Shown one piece after another: positions 50,500-60,234 of a DNA stretch of 64,000 nucleotides. The position numbers were made by a program, and so were the translations under genes. The stretch covers positions 24,529 to 88,528 of the forward strand of contig JAIXWJ010000039.1 in the NCBI GenBank assembly GCA_027491335.1. Reading direction: 5' to 3'. Every line of letters starts with the position of its first letter. The first letter of the stretch is position 1. Under the pieces are notes generated by a model. The model was given only the letters and a program-made list of their open reading frames with translations. It was not told where the DNA came from and made no database searches. The DNA comes from Actinomycetes bacterium (lineage in GTDB: Bacteria; Actinomycetota; Acidimicrobiia; Acidimicrobiales; Ilumatobacteraceae).

Positions 50500-51987
50500 G
50501 TGATCGTGCATCGGCCCAACGTTCTGCTCATCACCTTGGACCAGTTCCGAGGCGACGCTCTGTCCACGATGGGTCATCCGGTGGTGCGCACCCCCCATCT
50601 GGACGAGTTGACCCGTCACGGGGTCCACTTTCGTCGTCACTACACGCAGTCGACACCGTGCAGCCCGGGTCGGGCCGGCCTGTACACCGGCATGTACCAA
50701 ATGAACCATCGCGTGGTCGCCAACGGCACGCCTCTCGATCGTCGCTTCGACAACGTGGCTCTGCTGGCTCGGCGCGCCGGATACCGTCCCACGCTTTTCG
50801 GTTATACCGATCAGTCCATCGATCCGCGTGTGGCGCTCGGTCCCGATGACCCGCGCCTGTCCTCCTACGAGGGATTGCTGCCCGGCTTCGACTGGGAGAT
50901 GGACATGAGCGGTCCGCACCAACCGTGGGTGGACTTCCTCGCGTCGCGTGGATACGACGTCTCCGGTGGACACATGCAATTGCTGGCCACCGAACACGAA
51001 CGACCCGTCGACGTGAGCGTCTCGTCGTACACCACCGATCGTCTCATCGACTGGATGCGCGACCGCGAAGATGGAGAACCGTGGTTCGCGCACGCCAGCT
51101 ATCTGCGTCCGCACCCGCCGTACTCGGCCGCGGGTGAGTACGCGACGATGTACGACCCCGCCGACGTCGGTCTGCCCATCGCGCCCGTCGGCGATCGGCA
51201 TCCGTTTCACGATCTGATTCTGAGCATCGATGGCGTCGCCGCTCCCACCGACGAGACAGCCATCCGTCATCTGCGCGCGCAGTACTACGGCATGATCACC
51301 GCGGTCGACGCCGAAATGGGCCGACTGTGGAAGGCTCTTCGTGAACTGGACGTCTGGGACGACACCATCATCGTGCTCACCACCGATCACGGTGAGCAAC
51401 TGGGTGATCACGGTTTGCTGCAGAAGTTGGCGTGGTTCGAGGAGAGCCATCACGTTCCGCTCATCTGGCGCGATCCCCGTCGCACGTCCGCCCATGGAAC
51501 GGTGGTCGATCACTTCACCGAGAGTGTCGACGTGTTGCCCACTCTGGCCGAAGCATGGAACCAAACCGTGCCGCGTCAATGCGATGGTCTGCCTCTCACG
51601 CCGTTCCTCGACGGAGTCGAACCAACACGATGGCGCGACGGAGCCTCCTGGGAATTCGACTGGAGATACGCGCTCATTCCCATGAACGACAATCCGTGGC
51701 CATGGGACCGTCGTCTGGAGGAATGCAATCTGGCGGTCCATCGCACGCTGGACACCGCGTACGTGCAGTTCGGTGACGGCAGTCATCTCTGCTTCGACAT
51801 CGCCGCCGATCCAACCTGGCGCACGCTCGTGAACGATCCGGCGCGCACGTTGGCGATGGCTCAACGCATGTTGACGTGGCGCAGCCGTCATCTGGATCGG
51901 ACCCACACGGGTTTGCTGGTGCAAGATGGCGGCGTCGGCATCTGGCCCCCGAATGTCGCCTGGTCGAACACCAACGACCCAACATGA
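50500..51987 (+). CDS. Sulfatase (type I, formylglycine-dependent)
   Basis: The 495-residue enzyme has LITLDQFRGDAL with metal Asp14 near its start, the active-site signature CSPGRAG with Cys54 (CxPxR, to be converted to formylglycine) and TTDHGEQLGDHGL for metal binding. It lacks a clear signal peptide. Substrates could be sulfated glycans or other sulfate esters. It lies 0.7 kb upstream of GH3 and about 4 kb upstream of GH29. A formylglycine-generating enzyme gene is not in the window. GTG 50500 is chosen as the nearest start before the conserved region. Confidence 0.87.
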   Translation: MIVHRPNVLLITLDQFRGDALSTMGHPVVRTPHLDELTRHGVHFRRHYTQSTPCSPGRAGLYTGMYQMNHRVVANGTPLDRRFDNVALLARRAGYRPTLFGYTDQSIDPRVALGPDDPRLSSYEGLLPGFDWEMDMSGPHQPWVDFLASRGYDVSGGHMQLLATEHERPVDVSVSSYTTDRLIDWMRDREDGEPWFAHASYLRPHPPYSAAGEYATMYDPADVGLPIAPVGDRHPFHDLILSIDGVAAPTDETAIRHLRAQYYGMITAVDAEMGRLWKALRELDVWDDTIIVLTTDHGEQLGDHGLLQKLAWFEESHHVPLIWRDPRRTSAHGTVVDHFTESVDVLPTLAEAWNQTVPRQCDGLPLTPFLDGVEPTRWRDGASWEFDWRYALIPMNDNPWPWDRRLEECNLAVHRTLDTAYVQFGDGSHLCFDIAADPTWRTLVNDPARTLAMAQRMLTWRSRHLDRTHTGLLVQDGGVGIWPPNVAWSNTNDPT

Positions 51988-52006
51988 AAGAAAGCGAGAC
52001 GGCGCC

Positions 52007-52654
52007 ATGAGCAATCCCGCACGCACGGAACGACACGCGTTGTGCGACGCGCTGCTCGAGCTCGGTCCGGATGCACCCACGCTCTGCGCGGGTTGGACCA
52101 CCCGTGATCTGGCCGCGCATCTCGTGGTGCGCGAAACCCGACCCGACGCCGCCGGTGGAATCCTGTTCGCTCGTCTCGCACCGCACGGGGATCGTGTTCG
52201 CGACACAGTTGCTCTCACCGATTGGACCGAACTCGTCGACCGGGTTCGCTCCGGCCCACCCCGACTCTCACCCATGCGCATTCCAGCCGTCGATCGACTG
52301 ACGAACACCCTCGAGTTCTTCGTGCACCTCGAGGACGTGCGTCGAGCACGGCCGGACTGGGCGCCCCGCGAGCTGTCGGCCGATCTGGAGGACACGTTGC
52401 TCGGGGCCCTCGAACGGGGAGCGCGGCTGATGGCGCGCAGGTCACCCTGTGGACTCACCATGACCCCTCGAGCCAAGACCCCTCGTAAGGGATTCTCGTT
52501 CGTCGCCAAGAAGGGACACCCGGTGGTCGACGTGTCGGGGCCCATCGGTGAACTCGTCCTGTTCATCTACGGCCGACGCACCGTGGCGCGGGTCGAGCTG
52601 AACGGTCCCGACGACGCGGTGGCCGCCCTGGAGGCCACGCGCTTCGGCGTCTGA
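52007..52654 (+). CDS. TIGR03085-like DinB/mycothiol-dependent family protein
   Basis: The 215-residue protein has the helical-bundle signature DLAAHLVVRETRPDAAGGI, close to the TIGR03085 metal-binding family related to maleylpyruvate isomerase N-terminal and DinB proteins. The metal His is seen in AHLV and a later FFVHLEDVRRA. In actinobacteria such proteins often use mycothiol. The substrate is unknown. It follows the sulfatase by 19 bases. Confidence 0.78.
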   Translation: MSNPARTERHALCDALLELGPDAPTLCAGWTTRDLAAHLVVRETRPDAAGGILFARLAPHGDRVRDTVALTDWTELVDRVRSGPPRLSPMRIPAVDRLTNTLEFFVHLEDVRRARPDWAPRELSADLEDTLLGALERGARLMARRSPCGLTMTPRAKTPRKGFSFVAKKGHPVVDVSGPIGELVLFIYGRRTVARVELNGPDDAVAALEATRFGV

Positions 52655-52701
52655 CGCTCGGGTGGCGCTGCACCCCCACCCCGAATGACACAATCACTGT
52701 C

Positions 52702-55308
52702 GTGACCCGCGACATCGACGCACTTCTCGCACGCATGACCATCGAAGAGAAGGCGTCCATCACCACCGGCGCCACCATGTGGACCACCAACGCCGTGGAG
52801 GCGCACGACATTCCCGCCGTCACCGTCACCGACGGCCCCGCGGGCGCCCGGGGACCGTTCACGCCCGGCATCGGATCGCAGGTGGCCACGCTGTGCATCC
52901 CCTGCGGTGCCGCGTTGGGTGCCACGTTCGACACCGGACTTCTCGAGGAACTGGGTCGGGCCCTCGGTCACCAGACGCGCTCCAAGAACGCCCGCGTTCT
53001 GTTGGCGCCGACGGTCAACCTTCCTCGATCACCTCTCTTCGGTCGTGCGTTCGAGTGCTACTCGGAGGATCCCCTTCTCTCCGGACGTCTGGCCGCCGCG
53101 TTCATTCGTGGTGCGCAATCGCAAGGAGTGGCCACCACGGTGAAGCACTTCGTCGGCAACGAGGCCGAGTTCGAACGAATGACCATCGACAGCGTCATCG
53201 ACCAGCGCACGCTCCGCGAGGTGTACATGTTGCCGTTCGAGATCGCCGTGCGCGAAGGTGGCTCGCTCGGCGTCATGACGTCGTACAACCGCTTGAACGG
53301 CACTTACTGCGCCGAGAACCCGTGGCTGTTGCAAACCGTTCTGCGCGACGAATGGGGCTTCGAGGGATTCGTGGTGACGGACTGGTTCGCCGGCACCACC
53401 ACCGAGGGCGCCGCCCGCGCCGGCCTCGATCTGGAGATGCCCGCGCCTCCGCGCGCCTACGGATCGGTTCTCGCCCAAGCGGTGCGCGAGGGTCGCGTCG
53501 ACGAACACGATCTGAACCGAGCCGCGCGAACGTTGCTGTCGGTGTTCGATCGTCTGGGCGCGCTCGATGACATCTCCGTCGAACCTCACGCCGTCGATCT
53601 GCCCGAGCACCGCGATCTGGCCCGACGCGCGGCCGTGGAGTCCATCGTGCTGTTGCGCAACGAACCGGTCCGCGATCGACGTCGCGGTGAGAACGAACCG
53701 ATGCTTCCCTTGCCATCGACGGGTCTGAAGACCATCGCGGTCATCGGACCCAATGCCGAGCGGGCTCGCATCATGGGTGGTGGCTCGGCCGAGGTCCTCC
53801 CCCATCACCGCACCCCGATCATCGACGTTCTGCGCGAACGGCTCGGGAGCAAGGTGCGGATCCGTCACGAAGCGGGCGGAAGCATCGAGAAGACCACGCC
53901 GGTCGTCGATCCCAACGTTGTGCGCACTCCCACGGGCGAACCCGGCTTCGACGTGGTGGTCTACGACGGTGCCCCCGGATCGGGCGTCGAACTGACGCGC
54001 ATCAATCGGTCCGACGGGCGAATCATGGTGGTCGGCCGACAGGACGAAGGAGTGCCCAAGTCGGGGTTCCATTTCCGCGCCACGGGAATCGTCACGGTCG
54101 AGACGTCGGGGCAGTACGTGTTCTCGCTGGTCGAGTTGAGTCCGTGCCGGTTGTTCGTGAACGGTGAGTGCGTCGTCGACGGTGCGAGCACGATCCCCGA
54201 TCGCGGACACTCGTTCTTCGGAATGGGCAGCGTGGAGATCTCGGCCATCGTCGAGTTGACGGCCGACGAGCCCAACGAGATCGTCCTCGAATGCGATGGC
54301 GAGAAGCGCCAATGGATGCACGGCGCACGAGTGGGCATGCAGTTCATCGAGCCCGAGGATCCGATCCGACGCGCGGTCGAAGTGGCAGCGGAAAGCGACA
54401 TCGCGCTGGTGGTCGTTGGCACCACCGATGAGTGGGAGAGCGAGGGCCACGATCGTGACACGCTCGCACTGCCGGGTCGGCAGGAAGAGTTGATCCGCGA
54501 GGTCGTCGCGGCCAACCCGCGCACGGTGGTGCTCGTGAACACCGGAGCACCCATCGACATGTCGTGGGCCGAAGACGTGCCCGCGGTTCTCCAAGTGTGG
54601 TTCGGTGGTCAGGAGATGGGCACCGCGGTGGTCGACGTTCTTTTCGGCGATTCCGATCCCGGCGGTCGCTTGCCCATCACCATCCCCCATCGCCTCGAGC
54701 ACACACCGGCATGGGGGAACTTCCCGGGCGAACACGGACAAGTGCGTTACGGCGAGGGCGTTCTCATCGGGCATCGCTGGTACGAATCCCGTCACCTTCC
54801 CGTTCGCTATCCCTTCGGGCACGGGCTCTCCTATTCCTCGTTCCACGTCGATGCGCCCGATCTCGACCGTGACGTCGTGGACTTCTCCGCCGACGAGAAC
54901 TCGTCGATCACGGTCCATGTCGCGGTCACAAACACCGGAACCCGGGCGGGAACCCACGTGGTGCAGTTGTACGTGGCGCCGCTTCAGGCCACGGTGACTC
55001 GGCCTCCCCAGGAGTTGAAAGCATTTCGCAAGGTGCACTTGGCCGCCGGAGCGAGCACCGTGGTGTCCATGACGATCGGAATGCGAGCCTTCGCTCATTG
55101 GGATGCCGGCGACACGTATCGCGGTTCGCTACGACCGCAGGTGACCGGAGAGCGCACGATGGTCGAATCCATCAGCGACGGTTCGTGGCGCGTCGATCCC
55201 GGCCTGTACGAGATCCGCGTGGCCAATTCCTCGGCCGACATTGCCCACAGTTCGGTTGTCACGGTGTCCAACGGCTCCACGCACGCTTCCACCGCGGGAG
55301 GATTGTGA
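52702..55308 (+). CDS. Glycoside hydrolase family 3 beta-glycosidase with PA14 domain
   Basis: The 868-residue enzyme has a GH3 barrel with KHFVGNEAEFERM and nucleophile Asp227 (FVVTDWFAG), a GH3 C-terminal alpha/beta domain interrupted by a PA14-like module (about 395-545, YVFSLVELSPCRLFVNG), and a fibronectin-III-like end (VAVTNTGTRAGTHVVQLYV). Such PA14-GH3 enzymes release glucose or other beta-linked sugars from oligosaccharides. No signal peptide is seen, so it likely acts inside the cell. GTG start; the next gene begins at its stop (TGATG). Confidence 0.92.
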   Translation: MTRDIDALLARMTIEEKASITTGATMWTTNAVEAHDIPAVTVTDGPAGARGPFTPGIGSQVATLCIPCGAALGATFDTGLLEELGRALGHQTRSKNARVLLAPTVNLPRSPLFGRAFECYSEDPLLSGRLAAAFIRGAQSQGVATTVKHFVGNEAEFERMTIDSVIDQRTLREVYMLPFEIAVREGGSLGVMTSYNRLNGTYCAENPWLLQTVLRDEWGFEGFVVTDWFAGTTTEGAARAGLDLEMPAPPRAYGSVLAQAVREGRVDEHDLNRAARTLLSVFDRLGALDDISVEPHAVDLPEHRDLARRAAVESIVLLRNEPVRDRRRGENEPMLPLPSTGLKTIAVIGPNAERARIMGGGSAEVLPHHRTPIIDVLRERLGSKVRIRHEAGGSIEKTTPVVDPNVVRTPTGEPGFDVVVYDGAPGSGVELTRINRSDGRIMVVGRQDEGVPKSGFHFRATGIVTVETSGQYVFSLVELSPCRLFVNGECVVDGASTIPDRGHSFFGMGSVEISAIVELTADEPNEIVLECDGEKRQWMHGARVGMQFIEPEDPIRRAVEVAAESDIALVVVGTTDEWESEGHDRDTLALPGRQEELIREVVAANPRTVVLVNTGAPIDMSWAEDVPAVLQVWFGGQEMGTAVVDVLFGDSDPGGRLPITIPHRLEHTPAWGNFPGEHGQVRYGEGVLIGHRWYESRHLPVRYPFGHGLSYSSFHVDAPDLDRDVVDFSADENSSITVHVAVTNTGTRAGTHVVQLYVAPLQATVTRPPQELKAFRKVHLAAGASTVVSMTIGMRAFAHWDAGDTYRGSLRPQVTGERTMVESISDGSWRVDPGLYEIRVANSSADIAHSSVVTVSNGSTHASTAGGL

Positions 55309-56099
55309 TGTTGCTTCGTCGCCTCGACGACTATCAGAGTTGGCAAGTTCAATTCAACGGCAGTTCGGTGCTCGTCGATCCGTGGCTCACCGATCACCCC
55401 ATCAGCGGCGCGTTCGATCGCCGACACGGCACGGGCTTCACCACGCACGCCGATCTGGTGCGAGAGAACTCCGACATCGCCGCGGTGCTGTTGTGCACTT
55501 CCGTGGACGATCATCTCCGACCGGACTCGTTGCGTCTGTTGGCGAACGTCCCGGTGCACTCGAACCTGAAAGCGGCCAAGGCCGCTCGCGCCGCCGGAAG
55601 TCCCGACACCAACGTGCGCGTGCCCGGTGACAGCTTCGACATCGCGTGTCGAGAGGGCGGGATGCTCCGGGTGACGTCGACCAAGTGCGGATTGCCGCTC
55701 GGTATCATCGCCTCCGGATGGGTCATCGAAGCCATCGACGCCAACGGCGAGGACCGGGGTCGCGTCTGGATCGAACCCCATCAACCCACCGATGCCGTCG
55801 CCCGCGACGTGGCCGGCCGAGGACCGGTGGACGTTGCCGTTCTACCCACCCAATCGGTCTTGGCCGTGGTGCTTCCGGTCACCGCGGGACCCAAGCGCAG
55901 CGCGGCGGCGGTGCGGTCGTGTGGCGCACGAGCCCTCGTGCCCACCGCCACCGATCCGCGACGCGACATGACGTGGTGGCAAAAGGCGATCTACTTCGTG
56001 TCCGGTGGTGATCAACGGACCGTCAACGAACTGCGAGGATCGGCCGAGTTGATCCATTTGCGCACGGGAGACTGGCTCGACGTGCGTTCGGGTCGCTGA
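55308..56099 (+). CDS. Metallo-beta-lactamase-like protein lacking most metal ligands
   Basis: The 263-residue protein starts with the LLRRLDDYQSWQVQFNGSSVLVDPWL strand pattern of MBL-fold (UlaG-like) proteins. The HxHxDH motif appears as TSVDDH (residues 64-69): both first histidines are replaced and only Asp68 and His69 remain. It may have lost metal or bind it differently. It is translationally coupled to GH3 (TGATG) and converges on GH29, so a role in glycan use is a guess by position. Confidence 0.65.
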   Translation: MLLRRLDDYQSWQVQFNGSSVLVDPWLTDHPISGAFDRRHGTGFTTHADLVRENSDIAAVLLCTSVDDHLRPDSLRLLANVPVHSNLKAAKAARAAGSPDTNVRVPGDSFDIACREGGMLRVTSTKCGLPLGIIASGWVIEAIDANGEDRGRVWIEPHQPTDAVARDVAGRGPVDVAVLPTQSVLAVVLPVTAGPKRSAAAVRSCGARALVPTATDPRRDMTWWQKAIYFVSGGDQRTVNELRGSAELIHLRTGDWLDVRSGR

Positions 56100-56108
56100 A
56101 CGTTTCCC

Positions 56109-57443
56109 TCAGCCCACCCGCAGGGTGAACACCGGAGTGTCATCGGGACGAGTGGGCAGCACGATCTCGTTCCCCGAGCGACGAAGGGTCGATCGGTGAC
56201 CCACCTGATGCACCTCTCCGGCCGGTAGCCCATCGATGACGATGGTCGCCGAGTCCGGTCGACCACACACCATGGCGTACACCGCACCATCGGCGCCCTT
56301 GGTCAACCGCACCGGAGAACCATCGTTCGTCTCCAGACGGGATTGCTCGAACGGTCGACTTCCGTAGATGGCCGCACCGTTCACCTCGAGCCACTGACCC
56401 ATCGCCAGCAATCGCATCTGTTGCGCCCACGGGATTTCACCGCCGGGCATGGCTCCGTAATTGAGCAGAAGATTGCCTCCGTCGGCAACGATGTCGACGA
56501 ACATGCGAATCAGGTCCGGGATCGGCAGGTACGTGTGCTCTCCCTCGGACTCGGTGTAACCGAAGCTGGTGCCGATCCCGCGAGTGACCTCGAACGGACG
56601 CTTGTGGTCCACGGGTGTGGTCGTGTACTCCGGCGTGGTGAAATCGGCGTGCGCCGTTCCGCCCATCACGCCCAGGAAGTCGAATCGATCGTTCACCACG
56701 CCGTCGGGATTGCCGTTGTAGAAATCCGCCATCAATTGGGCGGCACCCGCTCCGAATCCGGGATAGCCGATGTCGTTCCAGAGAACATCCGGTCGATACT
56801 TGCGTATCAACTCGTGCCAGTGAGCGTCGGCGTAGGCGTGATACGTCTCGTCCTGCGGGATCGCGCCGTAGAGACCGCTCCATCCATCGATGCCCAGACC
56901 CTGGAAGGTCCAGTCGATTCCGCCGGAGTAGTACACACCGAAACGCAACCCGGCTCCCCGCGCGGCGTCGGCGCATTCCTGAACCAGATCGCGCTCCGAC
57001 GACCACGACGACCCTCGATGCGGATTCGGCACGTCAGACGGCCACATGAGAACTCCATCGTGATGCTTGGTGACCATCACGCAGTACTTGGCCCCCGACG
57101 CGGCGAGCATGTGCTGCCACCGTTGCGGGTCCCATCCCTTGGCGGCATCGAGGAACCGGCGCACGAACACGTCGTAATCGCAATTGCCCCACACCCGAGC
57201 GTGATGCTCGGCGGCCGGCGAGTCGGGAATGCTGATGGAGTTCCAGTACCACTCGGCGTACGGCGTGTGACTGAACGCCTTGCGCTCACCTTCCTCGCGC
57301 GCAAGGGTGAACGGGTCCTTGCCGGTGGGGGCGAAAGCCGGCACCGACCCCACGGTCCAGTGCGAGAAGATTCCGAACTTGGCGTCCAGGAACCACTTCG
57401 GAATCGGGTGGGTCGACAGGGATTCGAACGTCGGCTGGTACAT
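56109..57443 (-). CDS. Alpha-L-fucosidase (GH29)
   Basis: The 444-residue enzyme has the GH29 barrel start WFLDAKFGIFSHWTVGSVPAF, VMVTKHHDGVLMWPS and the nucleophile Asp in DVLWNDIGYPG, with a small beta-sandwich at the C terminus. It cleaves alpha-L-fucose from glycans. No signal peptide, so probably cytoplasmic. Next to a sulfatase and a GH3 it suggests processing of sulfated fucose-containing oligosaccharides. GTG 57449 is an alternative start. Confidence 0.92.
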   Translation of the reverse strand: MYQPTFESLSTHPIPKWFLDAKFGIFSHWTVGSVPAFAPTGKDPFTLAREEGERKAFSHTPYAEWYWNSISIPDSPAAEHHARVWGNCDYDVFVRRFLDAAKGWDPQRWQHMLAASGAKYCVMVTKHHDGVLMWPSDVPNPHRGSSWSSERDLVQECADAARGAGLRFGVYYSGGIDWTFQGLGIDGWSGLYGAIPQDETYHAYADAHWHELIRKYRPDVLWNDIGYPGFGAGAAQLMADFYNGNPDGVVNDRFDFLGVMGGTAHADFTTPEYTTTPVDHKRPFEVTRGIGTSFGYTESEGEHTYLPIPDLIRMFVDIVADGGNLLLNYGAMPGGEIPWAQQMRLLAMGQWLEVNGAAIYGSRPFEQSRLETNDGSPVRLTKGADGAVYAMVCGRPDSATIVIDGLPAGEVHQVGHRSTLRRSGNEIVLPTRPDDTPVFTLRVG

Positions 57444-57543
57444 GCGCACACATTAGGAGACTTCGATCGTTTCGAATTCCATGAACGGACACCAGGCGAC
57501 CGGATGCCAAGTGCACAACGCCACGAACGAGAGGAAAACTGAC

Positions 57544-58545
57544 ATGGGACGCAAGCCCGGACTGAATGGTCTCAGCGACGCCGAGGTTCACACCATCATC
57601 CAGCTGGGGGAATCCGGCGCCACCCTGGCCGAGATCTCCGAGCGGACGGCGGTACCCGTGGCCCTGGTCAACACGATCCTGATGGGTGCGGGCATCAAGC
57701 CGATGCTCATCCGCAGGAATCTTCGCGAACGGCGAATCAAGGAACTGGCGCAGGAACGCGCGGAGCGCAAGAAGCAGCCGTCCCCTCGGGACGCGATGAT
57801 CCTCGCTCTCGCGCTCGAAGGGAAGACCTATCAGGAGATCGGTCTCCAATTCGGCCTCACCCGGGAACGCGTGCGTCAGATCATCGCCAGACACGACGGG
57901 AAGGCCCCGTTGGAGGTCCGTCGCGAGCAGCGGCGGAACGAACGGGACATGGTCGAGAAGAACGCGACTGGCGTCGCGCGATGGCTGCGCGAGCACCCCG
58001 GCGCGACGACGGTCGAGATCGGTCTCGCGTTGGGGTTGTCGAACTCCGACGTCGAAAAGTTCCTCGGTCACCGGGTTCGGCATCTCGTGTTGATCCCCGA
58101 GGATCGCCAAGGCGTCCGATTCAACCCCGTCCGGTGGACCCGAGCGGAGATTCTCGATGCGATCCGTCTTGCGGCCACTTTCGAGTCACCTCTGTCGTAC
58201 GTGCGTTACGACGAGATCCGCACCGAGAATTCCATCAACGGGCCGAGTGCCATTCGCATTCTTCAAATCTTCGACACGTGGTCGGCAGCGTGTCGGGAAG
58301 CGGGCGTTCAACATGGACGGCGAATTCGCAGTCGTTACACCCGTCGGTGGAGTGCCGACGAGATGATCGACCATCTCGCGGCTTTCCTGCTTCAAAGCCC
58401 CACCGGATCGCTGGATGCCTACAACGAATGGTCGCGAGTGAACGACGCTCCCGGTGGTCAGACCGTGCGCAACCAATTCGGCGGATGGCGAGAGGCCCGC
58501 ACCCGAGCCCTGCTACTTCTCCGGTCACTCTGGACGGATCACTGA
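57544..58545 (+). CDS. Multi-HTH DNA-binding protein with sigma-region-4-like and homing-endonuclease-associated repeats
   Basis: The 333-residue protein has: an N-terminal HTH (about 11-50); a charged linker; a helix-turn-helix (about 84-116) with YQEIGLQFGLTRERVRQI, nearly the sigma70 region 4 recognition motif; a third HTH-like unit (about 140-185); and two C-terminal repeats (about 198-255 and 269-325) with the W...AI...PSA...FDTWSAA pattern of homing-endonuclease-associated (HNH_repeat) DNA-binding modules. No sigma region 2 or nuclease motif is seen. GAGAGGAAAA lies about 10 bases before ATG 57544. It could be a regulator or a domesticated element; function unknown. Confidence 0.65.
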   Translation: MGRKPGLNGLSDAEVHTIIQLGESGATLAEISERTAVPVALVNTILMGAGIKPMLIRRNLRERRIKELAQERAERKKQPSPRDAMILALALEGKTYQEIGLQFGLTRERVRQIIARHDGKAPLEVRREQRRNERDMVEKNATGVARWLREHPGATTVEIGLALGLSNSDVEKFLGHRVRHLVLIPEDRQGVRFNPVRWTRAEILDAIRLAATFESPLSYVRYDEIRTENSINGPSAIRILQIFDTWSAACREAGVQHGRRIRSRYTRRWSADEMIDHLAAFLLQSPTGSLDAYNEWSRVNDAPGGQTVRNQFGGWREARTRALLLLRSLWTDH

Positions 58546-58560
58546 GATGCGTGTACGGGC

Positions 58561-59463
58561 TCAGGAGTCCTGAGCCGACAGGCGCTCCTCGGTGCGACGA
58601 ACCAACGTCTCGCGCTCTTGTGGTGTGAGTGGTCGGGTGGTGCGCACCTTCAGTTCGACCTGATCGTTGCCGGCGGCCGGTGTGGCCATCAGCACGTCGT
58701 CCACCAACATCACCTCGGTCAGATTCGGGCTGCCGGCCAACTCGCGAATGGTGTCGGCGGCCCGACTGGCCGCCTCGCTGCGCTCGCTGTCGATCGGAAG
58801 ATTGATGGAGAGCCGAGTCTCGACCGGTTCCTGACTGAGGTTGCGCACCGACAGCAAAGCCGTGTGCGGAAGATGAATGGTGCTGTATCCATCGCGGATG
58901 CGCGTCGACACCATTCCGATGTGCTCGATGATTCCGCGAACTCCGTTGGGAAACGAACCGCTCACTTCCACCTCGTCGCCGACTCCGTAACGATCCTCGA
59001 GCAGAACCGACAGACCGGTGAGATAGTCGTTCACCTTGTGCTGGCCACCGATGGCCACCGCGGCACCGATGAATCCGGCACTCGACAAGAAGAACGCCGC
59101 ATCCAGCTCGAGAATGTGGAAGACCGCGATGATGACGCCGATCCACAGCACCACGGCGAAGAGGTGGTGGAGCATTCTGGCGGCGGCGTCGACGCGCTGG
59201 CGACGACGGTTCTCTCCGACCTCACCGTGCTCGAGCTCCTGGTATCGCGTGGGGGTGCGCCACCAACGGGTGGGGTGGGCGATGCTGCGACGCGCGACGA
59301 AGCGCACGACCCGCCGAAAGATCAGATGCGACACGCGCGTGGCGATGAAGGCACCGATGATCACCAGCACCACGATCAAGGGTCGGGACATGGCCTCTTG
59401 CGCCGAGATCGGTTGATCGGGAGTGGGGTTCAGGGTGGACGTCGACGAGATCAGTGAATACAT
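58561..59463 (-). CDS. Mechanosensitive ion channel (MscS family)
   Basis: The 300-residue protein has an N-terminal span, a charged loop, a second and a third span with the pore helix SSAGFIGAAVAIGGQHKVNDYL and the beta domain with EDRYGVGDEVEVSG, as in MscS. It opens on membrane tension to release solutes during osmotic downshock. The C-terminal cage domain is short. No neighbour suggests a special role. Confidence 0.9.
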   Translation of the reverse strand: MYSLISSTSTLNPTPDQPISAQEAMSRPLIVVLVIIGAFIATRVSHLIFRRVVRFVARRSIAHPTRWWRTPTRYQELEHGEVGENRRRQRVDAAARMLHHLFAVVLWIGVIIAVFHILELDAAFFLSSAGFIGAAVAIGGQHKVNDYLTGLSVLLEDRYGVGDEVEVSGSFPNGVRGIIEHIGMVSTRIRDGYSTIHLPHTALLSVRNLSQEPVETRLSINLPIDSERSEAASRAADTIRELAGSPNLTEVMLVDDVLMATPAAGNDQVELKVRTTRPLTPQERETLVRRTEERLSAQDS

Positions 59464-59502
59464 GACACCTCCATTGTGCCGTGAAACGGCACCGATAGTG
59501 GC

Positions 59503-60234
59503 TCATTCGCTCCCGTGGCGCACCCAGGCCGGAACCTCGGAGATGTTCTCGACCTCACCGAACCGGCCATGACCAACGGGGTGTTCGGCCCGCTCCAACT
59601 CCCACAACACGTGGTACGGAACGTGAACCGCGTGTCCGCCGATCTCCAGCACGGGAAGAACGTCACTCTTCACCGAATTTCCGATCATGCAGAAACGGTG
59701 TGGCTCCACGTCGAACTCGCGCAGCACCCGGACATAGGTCTCGGGGTCTTTTTCCAGAACGATTTCGACGTGATCGAAGAGGTGTGCGATGCCGCTGGTG
59801 GACACCTTGCGGGTCTGGTGGACCAGATCACCCTTGGTGATGACCGCAACACGATGATCACGCGCCAAATCGATGATCACCTCGGCCACCCCCGGCAACA
59901 GACGCACGGGTGCGAGCAACAACTCGCGCACGATGGCGAGCAATCGCTCCATGACTTCGGCGGTCACTCGACCCTGCGACACCGACAGCGCGGCTTCCAA
60001 CATCGACAACCCGAACGCCTTCACGCCGTAGCCATAGGTGGAGAGATTCGCTCGCTCCGTGGCCACGAGAGCCGCGCGCAGATCCACTCCGTCGGCGACG
60101 AACGGAGTCAACAACTCGAGGAACGTGTTCTCGGCCGCGTGAAACCCATCCTCGCTGTGCCACAAGGTGTCGTCGGCATCGAAGGCGATCACATCGAAAC
60201 GTGATGCTTCGGGCCGTAGAGTTGGCTCTCCCAT
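59503..60234 (-). CDS. HAD-superfamily hydrolase
   Basis: The 243-residue phosphatase-like protein has motif I FDADDTLW (nucleophile Asp19), a Lys in the VITKGD motif and a third motif IGNSVKSDV that holds the second acidic pair. The cap is helical. Its substrate is unknown. Its ATG (60234-60232) overlaps by 2 bases the ATG of the divergent deacetylase, leaving no room for a normal divergent promoter at these starts. Confidence 0.86.
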   Translation of the reverse strand: MGEPTLRPEASRFDVIAFDADDTLWHSEDGFHAAENTFLELLTPFVADGVDLRAALVATERANLSTYGYGVKAFGLSMLEAALSVSQGRVTAEVMERLLAIVRELLLAPVRLLPGVAEVIIDLARDHRVAVITKGDLVHQTRKVSTSGIAHLFDHVEIVLEKDPETYVRVLREFDVEPHRFCMIGNSVKSDVLPVLEIGGHAVHVPYHVLWELERAEHPVGHGRFGEVENISEVPAWVRHGSE

